64,000 bases of DNA from Coptis chinensis. Its lineage: Eukaryota > Streptophyta > Magnoliopsida > Ranunculales > Ranunculaceae. Under the pieces are notes generated by a model. That model saw only the letters and a program-made list of their open reading frames with translations, was not told the DNA's origin and did no database searches. Shown piece after piece: positions 1 to 9,668 of the stretch. Position numbers and translations under genes: made by a program. Position 1 is the first letter of the stretch; each line of letters opens with the position of its first letter. The DNA lies in NCBI GenBank assembly GCA_015680905.1, contig CM027378.1, positions 13,249,001-13,313,000 of the forward strand, written 5' to 3'.

Positions 1-234
1 TAATGAACAATTAATGAAGGGTAAGTCGCGAACAATTGAATAGGGGGCGTATGGTTGATTTCCAACCTGAATTTATACATGCGTCCTTAAGTTACTATAT
101 AATCTTAAGGGTATAGATAGTAGTAAATTTTGAAATGACTAAGTAGTCCTTCTTAAAGGCATTGAATAATTGATTTTAATATTTTATCAAGGGTATTTCA
201 TGACAGAAAAAAGACTGGTCCAATTTAAATGTCC
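1..234. other. Left edge, no gene recognised
   Basis: AT-rich sequence with no open frame or repeat that I can name. It lies next to the relic BBD 3' flank that begins near 235. Confidence 0.5.
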
Positions 235-411
235 ATATTAATTATGGTATACTCTACTAATTGAGATACGTCACAAATCCCTGCCCAACATTCTTGCTTT
301 CTACTCATTAAAGGGAATCAAGGGCAAGGCAGGTAAACTGTCCTCCACCAGAAGAGCCAAAACCTCAATGCTCAATTTGGACTTCTAGGTAGTGTATGTT
401 GGTAGACAAAG

Positions 412-797
412 CAAGGCCCAAAATATTGTCGATATATCTAATATATCGCCAATATATATTATTTTTTTGGTACACCGATATCGATATATCCGATATATAT
501 TCATCAAATATTGATTTTTTTTCCAATATATATCAGAATTTCCGATATAGAACTTTATATCGCCAATATAACCAATATATACAATATTTATGATATATAT
601 CATTTGACTTTTTGACTATTTTTTAATATAATTATCTGATATTTTACGATATTTTTTTACCAATATTTTAGATATTTTAGATAATTTGGACTGGTCACAA
701 AAAAAAAATAGATATATCTGATATTTCCAATATATCCAATATATATCGGTTTTTTAGTACACCGAAATATTCACAGAATTCGATATTTTGGGCCTTG
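412..797. mobile_element. hAT-type MITE, CGATAT-rich family, copy 1
   Basis: The element is 386 bp and starts CAAGGCCCAAAATAT; its other end is the reverse complement (ATATTTTGGGCCTTG). It is flanked by a perfect 8-bp duplication, AGACAAAG, at 404-411 and 798-805. The homologous site near 9335 has AGACAAAG once, which is an empty site. The interior is made almost entirely of degenerate GATATATCGG/CCGATATATC steps, so it reads alike on both strands and could fold back strongly. There is no transposase. hAT assignment rests on the 8-bp target duplication. Confidence 0.85.
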
Positions 798-1147
798 AGA
801 CAAAGCACAATAGAAATGGACAGAAATTAGAGTGTTGAGCATAATAACAGGAGTATAACATAAAGTAACGACTATTCACATCCATGCTAAGTACATTAAT
901 AATAGTAGAGTCCCATACTGTCTATACGAATATTGACATATATACTATCTACATGGTCACTGAGATATATACGACCAACTCGTGCAGTTGTATAATAGAA
1001 GCTTCTTTGTCTACTGGGAAGAATTGCCTTCTTTTTATGTCCAAAGTTACAGCAAGAAGCAACTGAAACAGAAAAGAAGAGAAGGTTTGTTAGGGCTACT
1101 TAACAAAATTAAAAGAAGCATGAGCTCTTGAGGATTGTTCTCACCTA

Positions 1148-1203
1148 TCATGTCCAATTGCGTATTTTGGGCCGGAGCTGGGAGAGTTTGTCCCTCAATT
1201 GAG
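1148..1203 (-). pseudogene. Orphan copy of BBD last coding exon
   Basis: It reads AQLRDKLSQLR followed by PKIRNWT and a stop. It differs from the working exon at 9669-9724 (SKKRNWT) at two residues. The frame, the preceding splice acceptor and the stop are all intact, although the exon is about 8.5 kb from the rest of the gene, beyond the SEC14 gene on the same strand. It is probably a dead duplicate. Confidence 0.7.
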
Positions 1204-1689
1204 CTGCAGAAGATCATAAGAAACATGCAAGTTATGCCATTGAAAATCCAGGAGGCGGCTTCCTAGTGGAGACCAAATTAAAAAGGGTTAACAAATATTA
1301 CCGCCCACTAGATGAGCCAATTAGGATTGCAGAAAATTAGTTTAAGGGAGTCGGTTAAGAATTGTTTGGACTCCCAAACCAGAGACATAATATTTTTAGT
1401 TTCTACGCCAAAACCATAATTTGACAAGTATTAACCCATTTTCGAAAGAAATTGACAAAAATACCCTCGTTTAATTATTTGCACCTACTAAACAACTATA
1501 TTTCCTCTCCCATAATATCTAAAAATTTCATAAATTTTAAAATGTATTTGAAAGTAAACATTAAGTATTACACTTTAACTCAACATTTTAAAATTTATTA
1601 AGTTATTTTGATCTCAATGTTTTACAATGCATTTTAAAATGTTAGAATTCTATTATAACTAACCGCTTACTTTGCATTTATGGTGTATC

Positions 1690-1866
1690 ACAAATTAAAC
1701 TTGTCGACACTAAAGCCTAAAGCCTAAACCTCTACACACTAAACCCTAAATCCCTGTAAACTAGACCCTAAGCCTGAACCCTAAAAACCTCTAGACACTA
1801 AATCCTAAATTCATAAACCCTAAACCTCAAGACACCGAATCCTAAACCCCTATAAGCTAAACCTTA
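1690..1866. repeat. Degenerate telomere-like repeats
   Basis: There are many spaced and corrupted units of CCCTAAA and CCTAAACC type, the plant telomere repeat on its C-rich strand. They are inside the Mutator-like element and too degenerate for a true interstitial telomere block. Confidence 0.6.
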
Positions 1867-2680
1867 TACCAACTCATTGCATTTCATAGTAGTTGGTCGA
1901 AACTACTAAATAATAAAATGCATTTTGTGTATGCATTTTAAAATACATATCATTATGCATATACATTTTAAAATGCATTAGTATTTTAAAATAAATTTAC
2001 TACCTTGGTGGTTTATATTTGTACATATATATTTAAAAATGCAAAATAAGTGGTTATAATTGAATTATATTGTTTTTAGTGAAAATATTTAATTTAGTAA
2101 TTATATAAGGGTAAAAAAGAGAATAAAATTGTTACAAATCTCAATAACTAAATTGTTCACTTCCAAAAAACGTGGATAGTTATAGATAACACCTCTAAAT
2201 TTTGTTTTTTTTTCTTGTACAAATAGTTTTCACTATATAAAAAAGGTAAGTAGTAGTAAATCTATAAAATATATACCAACTCATTGCATTTCATAGTAGT
2301 TGGTCGAAACTACTAAATAATAAAATGCATTTTGTGTATGCATTTTAAAATACATATCATTATGCATATACATTTTAAAATGCATTAGTATTTTAAAATA
2401 AATTTACTACCTTGGTGGTTTATATTTGTACATATATATTTAAAAATGCAAAATAAGTGGTTATAATTGAATTATATTGTTTTTAGTGAAAATATTTAAT
2501 TTAGTAATTATATAAGGGTAAAAAAGAGAATAAAATTGTTACAAATCTCAATAACTAAATTGTTCACTTCCAAAAAACGTGGATAGTTATAGATAACACC
2601 TCTAAATTTTGTTTTTTTTTTCTTGTACAAGTAGTTTTCACTATATAAAAAAGGTAAGTAGTAGTAAATCTATAAAATAA
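1867..2680. repeat. Tandem duplication, two units of about 407 bp
   Basis: The segment beginning TACCAACTCATTGC at 1867 repeats from 2274 with only a few differences by eye. It includes palindromic runs such as TGCATTTTAAAATACAT. Its position inside the Mutator-like element shows that the duplication happened within the element. Confidence 0.85.
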
Positions 2681-3187
2681 TATTCCTCAATCTGTAAAAT
2701 GTAAATTTTTCTAAAAGAGTCTCCCTGACCCAATTTCTTGATTAGGATTCCCCCCTAGATGCGAAATTAGAGTCTCCCCCCAAATACACACAGAAAAAAA
2801 AAGTCAAATTGGGTTGACCGTGTTTTTTTTGTGTATTTGGGGGGGAGGAGGCCCTAATTTCCCATCTGGGGGTAATACTCGTTAACCCAATTAAAAATTA
2901 AAAATTGAAGGGAAATGGACTCTTCCAAATCTAAAGAAATCAAACAGGTACTCCCAAATGCCAGAATTACATACAAATTCAGGTTTTTCAGTTGAAAAGT
3001 TTCAATATTTAAAACGGGAATAGTGTATGTGTGTGTGTATGTGAGCATGTCAAACACACTAAAGGATGACTTACCTAGAATCTTCCCATACAGTATACTT
3101 AATGTTCTAGATTAAAAACGAAGATAATCTCCTTATATCATACTCCCAAACATGAGCATCATATCCAAACTCAGATTTTTCTTTTAT

Positions 3188-3237
3188 TCAAAATAATAAT
3201 AATAATAATAATAATTATTATTATTATTATTATTAAA
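3188..3237. repeat. Palindromic trinucleotide microsatellite
   Basis: An AAT run passes directly into an ATT run, making one inverted repeat of about 50 bp. It lies in the relic BBD 3' flank; the other copy near 10110 lacks the expansion. Confidence 0.9.
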
Positions 3238-3420
3238 ATGGTACAAGGAACCTCAAGACATTAGTAGCCAAAAATAAAATCTCGCCGTAGTGTACGTACT
3301 AAACTACTAATGAGTATGTCAACAAAATCACACTAAAAAGTGACTTGTCTGAAATCTTCCGATAAGGTAATTATCTAGAAGAGAAACAAAAAAATCATAT
3401 TCTTAATCTAACTTTTTTCT

Positions 3421-4472
3421 GACTTTTGCAAACTAAAGATACATACAATGCCTGCTTTCAACAACGGAAACTGTGAGACGGAACACATTCCTAAAGAATC
3501 TCATGAAACATGAAACTGTTAGATTGCTCAAGAATACCCTTCACATTACACTTCCCATATAGGATACTCTGTCATGTGCATGACTGCTAAAGTTCTATTG
3601 TTCAATTGGTTAGAGATAAGACATACAGGAAAGACCATCAAACAGTTAGACAACTATCCCTCTTCAGTTCATGGCTCAGACTGTCTTCTTCAAATTAACA
3701 ATCGCTTGATTTGAGGATTGCGAGCAATGACCTTGTGTGTGGAGGGAAAGGGGAAAAAAAGAAACAAAGGCTGTGACTAAGGACATTTGGGAAAGAGATA
3801 AAACATTGTGAATTCGAGTTATCATATTTTGACTTTACAAATCAGAAAAAATATATTTGAGATTGTCGTTACTTTTTATTTTCTAACAATCTCTTTCAAG
3901 CAAGATTGCTACGTTACGTTCTTGACAGGATCTTTCAAGTGAAATTACAGATTACTAATTTACTAACAGAACTAGTAGAGATAAAACATTGTGAATTCGA
4001 GTTATCATATTTTGACTTTACCAATCAGAAAAAATATATTTGAGATTGTCGTTACTTTTTATTTTCTAACAATATCTTTCAAGCAAGATTGCTACATTAT
4101 GTTCTTGACAGGATCTTTCAAGTGAAATTACAGATTACTAATTTACTAACAGAACTAGTACCTAAATACAAGCAGTAAGGGCATGTTGGAACAAGCCGAG
4201 ATGTGCATAAATTTGCTCACAAAGACTAAATTGGTGACAAGTGTTGTTATTGTAGTCTTGTAAGCATGGGTCTGACTTCTGAGGGTGTATTATTGTAGGA
4301 AATGCTTATATGCTGGAAATTTCTTGTTCCAAATTGATGAGACTTCTATATGGATGCAATTTAAGTGATTAGTGATTTGGTGATGCTACATAATTCACCC
4401 TATTCACAGAACGTAAAAAACGGGGGCTTACTTCTTCACGAACTGGTCTCAAGAGAGGATGTGCATAACCCC
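3421..4472. repeat. SEC14 3' flank with a 183-bp tandem duplication
   Basis: Units at 3795-3977 and 3978-4160 are nearly identical and each ends in CAGAACTAGTA. I looked on the minus strand for the missing SEC14 C-terminal exons and found none. Apart from the duplication nothing is recognisable. Confidence 0.75.
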
Positions 4473-7419
4473 TCATTGCTTTACGAGAGCAATATCTTCA
4501 GCTTCTGACCCTGACTCAGCAGTCAATGTATCTCCACCTTTTATCTGATTCAGGAAAGAATTAACAAATCGTCAGCAAAGAATGGTACAGTATTTACAGC
4601 GCAAGAAAAAACAAGATCAGACTGCTGGTTCCACGCTGCACAGTAAACTAAAGCTCTTACTGCTGGGTAATGTGGCTTAGCGTAAGCAATTATCTTCCCA
4701 TCTCTATTGGTAACTGTCACAATTTGTCTAACGCATTGTGCAACACCATTTGAAACCATCTGCAACAATGTAATGTCCAAGCAATTAATTAATGAATCCA
4801 CATAAAATAAGGAGTTCTAGAAAACAAATATTCTACATCCCGAACCTTCTTTACCATCGGGTCCTTCCACGGACCCTTATCAGACATGAGGCAACCCCCC
4901 TGATCTGCACAAGTACAAGTACCACCTAAAAATTCTGGCAACTCACTGGGAAAAAAAAACGCAATATAATATAGGAGTCTTTAGAAAAGATTGTTTCGAT
5001 AAAAGTCATCAAGCATAGGTCATAGAAAACTTGGCGCGGTTAAAAATAATAGAATTCTAAAATAAACGCACAGATATTTAAAGTAAATGAATAAAATAAA
5101 AAATAACGAAAAACCCAAGTACCTGGCATCTATTATCTCAAGCAACTTGCTCTGGTATTTGTTTCCAAGAACCTGAGGAAAATTCGAAGGCAATTCCTGC
5201 TATCAATACTCTTTCATTGTCCTCGTAAAAGCCAATTCTAAATAATAAGCACTGAAAAAGACAAAGTAAAGCATTCTAGTGTATACATGAATCTTGGATG
5301 TAGTTTTGGGATCAAGAAAAGACTTCACAGTGCTCCACAAAAGCCTGAAACCAGGACCAGCATTGATGATTAACATTCGGCCAAGAGCCTGCAGCATGTG
5401 GTAATCAAGTCAGAAGATAAAATAATGGTACATAAGATGTATATCTACATCCTAAAAGAGCAAATACCTCCGGGTAATTGTCAATATCAATTTTATTCAG
5501 CCGAACAATGAGTTCTCGAGCAGCCTTGCTGAAATTCTTTAAACTCTAAAAGAGTAAAGGAAAGGAATAGAATGAAAGAAATAGAAGTAAAGAATCAGTT
5601 TACTATGGTTTTACCAACGTATAAAAAATCACATCAAGGAACTAAAGAAAGCAAGTTGACTTACCACCCCTTGAACATCTAAAATTGTTGTAGTGGAATC
5701 AATGTGTCTTTTCGCAGCAATAATGCAAGCTGGGAACTTTAGAGCAAAGCACCTCTCAAACTCTTGCACATAGTATTTCACATACCGATCAATAGTTGTT
5801 ACTTGCATGAGTTTGTTGGGATCAACTTTTCCCAATCTTTCAAAGTAAACAGGCCTTCCCTCTTTATCAACACCATGATGACCGTGGGGGTAATGCTTCA
5901 AAACTTCATCCAACTCTTGGAATTCAAAATCCTTATGAATGAATCAACACAATAAACATGTCAATCCATCAAGATAAACGAGGAATTTGCGATGTCATCC
6001 ATCTTTATATGAAAAAAAAAATTACCTCCAAAATAGTGTCAGCACCAAACTCCTTTCTCCACTGAATCATTTCAGCCCACATCTGTTTTGCTTTTTCAAC
6101 GTCAAACTTTCTTGCTTTTAAGAATCTGCAATTTAAATAATCCATTAGCATGCAACATAATAGATGTATCCTGTATGTATACATAATCACACAAACATTA
6201 AAAAAAAAAAAATTAATTGGGTAACGACCTTTATACGAAATCTGAATTTTGGGGTACAAATTTTTTTTTAAGCAAATTTGGGTAACCAACTTGTCAGTTG
6301 TCACATTGTGTCAACATTAGGTTATGTTTGTGTTTCATGACTTTCGTCCATTATTTTCACACAAGTCACAAATTTTCTATTTTATTTTGAATTTAATTTA
6401 TTATGTGGATATTAAAAAAAGGTGCCACATGAAAATAATAGATGGAAAAATGTGCCACATACAAAAATAATGGATGGAACACAAACAGAACCAGATGTTG
6501 CAACAAAGTAACAAGTTGGTTCCCCAAAATTGCTCAAGAAAAAGTTTGTACCCCAAATTCAGATTTCGTATAAAGTTTGCTACCCAATTATGCATTTATT
6601 TCAAAAAAAAAAAAAGATACACACATACATACATAACCCATAAGAGAATTGATATTCATAAATTTAATTGAGCAATTATCATCACACTTTACTTTAGCAG
6701 ACATGGATATGTTCATTAGAAGGGGAAAAAATTGTCAACCTCGGAAACTTTAAGTTAGACAAACTATTGTTTCCATTATAACCTCAAACTTGACATAACA
6801 TTAACATTCTGAAAATACTACTGTATGCAACATGAAGAAACAAAAAATTTATTCCTTTTAACAAAAGGTTTGAGAGAGAGCACCTCAACATCATGTGATA
6901 ATTGTCATGTCTTGCAGGCAACAATTCATCCAAAATCAATGCTTGACGAAATGAATCGACAGCCTGCAGCTCCTCGATGTCCCGAACATCCTCAATTGAA
7001 TCAAAAGTAACTCGACTGGTGTTTTTCTTAAGAGAATGTCTATATTTGGAGGACACATTGATAGCTTTCTTCTTCGTCAAAGATCCAATTCTTGCCCTCC
7101 TTTCATCTTCTGAATTTTCAAAATCACACTCTCTTTCTCTTTGTTTTTCATGACTAGAGAACCCCTCAAAACCTGCGACCGTAATACAAAAACAATGCTA
7201 ATAAACCCATAAAAAATGGTCAAACCACGAGAGTGGAATGTTGAACAGATTAATTGATGAAGTGTAGTGACATTTGTGAAGAGGTGTACGATGATACTAT
7301 GACAAAACTAAAAAAAAATACTAGAAGATCTTCCCAACCCCTGAAACAACATAAGTAAATGAAAAAACAAGTGGAAAATTACTTAAAGGTCTAGCAAATG
7401 GATCCAAGGGTCCAGACAT
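4473..7419 (-). CDS. SEC14-like (SFH type) phosphatidylinositol transfer protein, C-terminally truncated
   Basis: This is a CRAL-TRIO lipid-transfer protein of the plant SEC14-homology family, which exchanges phosphatidylinositol and phosphatidylcholine at membranes. Ten coding exons, all in phase with GT-AG borders: 7383-7419, 6884-7172, 6026-6125, 5665-5931, 5468-5545, 5287-5388, 5123-5172, 4846-4945, 4661-4759, 4473-4544; 397 residues. The start [11 protein letters not shown] is the family start, and a 5'UTR intron (about 7429-7514) precedes it. Visible blocks are [41 protein letters not shown] sequence (here HYPHGHHG, then [14 protein letters not shown]), [22 protein letters not shown] and [10 protein letters not shown]. 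The family usually runs to about 600 residues with a nodulin-like tail. Here the last exon appears to lack one base, giving AKHYPA...EDIALVKQ then stop. The expected AMRGYA...PVREE continuation and a GTAAGC donor remain in another frame, but no later exons were found. Confidence 0.85.
6215..6589. mobile_element. Long-TIR MITE in SEC14 intron 2
   Basis: The two ends are inverted copies about 90 bp long. Each begins AATTGGGTA and includes TTATACGAAATCTGAATTT, then GGGGTACAAA, then ACCAACTTGT. There is no ORF. A target duplication is hidden by flanking poly-A tracts, so I cannot choose between Mutator-like and foldback types. The intron borders are not affected. Confidence 0.7.
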
Positions 7420-7519
7420 CTCACAACTGAAAAACCAAAGTTAAAAAAAAAAAAAACAACGTAAACTTTCCAAATTACAAACAACAATTCATAACAAAAT
7501 TCGATAAAACTTACCTTTA

Positions 7520-8636
7520 TTAGTATTTGAGATTTGAGTTCTTAGCTCTTCTCCTGCGCGCGGGGTGCACTTTTAAGTAATTGGGGGCAAAACAGGAACA
7601 ACAAGTTTTTATTACGTCGCGTCTAAGTCTAGAAGATGCCAAAGCCCATTTATAGGAAGGCAGAGTCACGCAAAGTAACTCCTTAATTTTGTTTTCTTTC
7701 GGTTACCAACTTACCATGAGGTGCCCATCTTGCGTGCTTAACTTTATACCACCTACTTGAACCATGTCTAGCATTCTCTAGACTCGGTCGTCTTGGCTTC
7801 TAGTTAATAAGTGGCGAGGATGTCGGCAGAATGGCAGATCGATCGATTGAATAATGCCACCTAGCTAATTCTTGAGGATAACAACTATTTTGTAATTACA
7901 AGTATGCTGCTGCGCCAAATCTTTAAATTTTTTGCTCTAACAATTTTAAAAAACAATATAAAAATATTAAGAAGGATTGATTATAATTTGTTAAAGAAGT
8001 TTTTTAAATTATTTTAAATAATATGAAAATTAATTCTAATTTCAATAAGGTGAATGAGTGTTTTGTAAATTATTTAAAACATAAAGAGTTAATTAGAATA
8101 ATTAAGTGAGGTGTTTTTAAATTGTAAAACTTAAGAGATTAAAAATCGGTTGAGAAATGTAGTTCCTAATAACCCGGCTATCATGTAGAGACGAGTATGC
8201 GAACCGTGCTACGCATCGGTGTTTTTTCAAATTTTTAAACCTGTCGCTCTAATATCTCTCTGATAGTATGATTTTTTGAATTCTAGTTATAATCTAAAAA
8301 ATAATATAAAAACATTAGGAAGGATTGAATATAATTTGAGTGAGGTGAATGAGATTTTCTAAATTATTTTAAATAATATGAAGCTAATTCTAATTTCAAT
8401 AAAGTGAGAGAGTTTTTGGTAAATTATTTAAAAAGGAAGGAGCTTATTAGAATAATTAAGAGAGGTGGTTCAATAAAGTGAGAGAGTTTTTGGTAAATTA
8501 TTTAAAAAGGAAGGAGCTGATTAGAATAATTAAGGGATGTGGTTCTAAAATCATAAAATAAAGAGATTACAAATACACAGTTCGGTTGAGAAATTTTCCT
8601 CCTAAAGATCCGGCTATCATATAGTGTAGATATTAG
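7520..8636. repeat. SEC14 upstream region with tandem duplications
   Basis: A block at about 7960-8185, ending in a CCGGCTATCAT motif, recurs at about 8300-8625 and again ends in CCGGCTATCAT. Inside the second copy a 74-bp unit beginning CAATAAAGTGAGAGAG is repeated directly at 8397 and 8471. The sequence is very AT-rich. The SEC14 promoter should lie at 7540-7700, but I see no decisive element. Confidence 0.65.
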
Positions 8637-8861
8637 ACGTGCACAAATATGCGATATATTGGAACCGAATATTGAAGGATTTTCTAGGTGATATATATCA
8701 ATTGATTTGGTTTGACATTTTGACTGATTTTTTTTACTATTTGACCGATATTTGGACTCTTTCACCAACAGATTGATTTCTTTGATGTATCGATAAATGC
8801 CGATATATATCAGAATTTAGGGTACGTTATATATCGCCACACTTCGATATTTTAGGCCTTG
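8637..8861. mobile_element. hAT-type CGATAT MITE, degenerate fragment
   Basis: The right end reads TTCGATATTTTAGGCCTTG, one base different from the family terminus, and the body has the same GATATATCAG/CGATATAT composition. The left terminus is not recognisable and I found no target duplication, so this is an old or truncated copy. Confidence 0.6.
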
Positions 8862-9668
8862 GGCAAAATGTCCAGCTAGTTCAAAGTTCCGGATTTCCCC
8901 TGCCCCTTGTGAATATTCAATTTTTAACGGATTTGAAGATTTAAGCCATACAAGAAGTCAGGCCAAGTCAGAGTCGATTAATATCCGCTTAGCAATTGAG
9001 GATATTCAACTAAACTTAACACTAATGCGGTGAGAACCTTCATGCATTTTAACGGTTTAGCTTCTGGGGCATACAGTCAGATCAATCCACATCTCCAGTA
9101 TCAATTAATCTGTACCATTTATTGCACCCGTTTGGGCATAGTTGCAAATCCCCAAGGTGATGATTTAACCATCCAAAAATCACTAACAATTAGGTCAAGT
9201 ATGGGCATTGCCCAACTTCCTTGCTTTCTGCTCATCAAAGAGAATCAAGAGCTGGGCAGTGATGCGTCCTCCTCCACCAGAAGGGCCAAAACCTCAATGT
9301 TCAATTTGGACTTCTGGGTAGAGTACGTTGGTAGACAAAGAACAATAGAAATGGCCAGAAATTACAGTAACTGGAGGAGTATAACACAGTAAAGTACTAA
9401 TCACATCCATGCTAAGTACATTAATAATAGTAGAGTCCCATACTGTCTTACGAATATTAACGTATGTACTATCTACATGGCCACTGAGATATATACGACC
9501 AACTTGTCGAGTTGTATAATAGAAGCTTCTTTGTTTATCGCAAAGAATTGCCTTCTTTTTATGTACAAAGTTACGGCAAGAAGCAACTGAAACAGAAAAG
9601 ACGAGAAGGTTTGTTAAGGCAACTTAACAAAATTAAAAGTATGAGTTCTTGAGGATTGTTCTCACCTA

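Larger units (their letters stand above)
1285..2888. mobile_element. Mutator-like non-autonomous element
   Basis: The element is 1604 bp with terminal inverted repeats: GGGTTAACAAATATTACC at the left end and GGGTTAACGAGTATTACC, read inward, at the right. A perfect 9-bp target duplication, AATTAAAAA, lies at 1276-1284 and 2889-2897, which is the size made by Mutator-like elements. The paralogous locus near 9810 lacks the insert. There is no transposase ORF. The inside carries a telomere-like tract, ATGCAT-rich palindromic sequence and a near-perfect direct duplication of about 407 bp. Confidence 0.8.
235..3420 (-). pseudogene. Relic duplicate of the BBD gene 3' end, interrupted by two transposons
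   Basis: Segments 235-411, 798-1284 and 2889-3420 align by eye, in order and on the same strand, with about 9.15-10.3 kb, which is the last exon and 3' flank of the BBD nuclease gene. The gaps in the alignment are exactly the two transposons at 412-797 and 1285-2888, and their target duplications are present once in the other copy. The relic includes a copy of the final BBD coding exon at 1148-1203: 56 nt, preceded by CAG, ending in TGA. No other BBD exon is present here, so it cannot make the protein alone. Identity is partial and the duplication is not very recent. Confidence 0.75.

Noticed and set aside
396-603. Open frames rich in Ile, Tyr and Asp around 385-603, and similar ones at 23637-23855
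   Set aside because: They arise from the GATATATC repeats of the MITE on both strands; not genes.
1867-2680. Pair of 407-bp direct repeats as LTRs of a small retrotransposon
   Set aside because: The copies are adjacent with no internal region, and lie inside an element with its own inverted ends and 9-bp target duplication.
9030-9392. 120-codon plus-strand frame in the BBD 3' flank
   Set aside because: It lies antisense to the duplicated BBD 3' flank; the other copy at 0.3 kb has stops, and no domain is visible.
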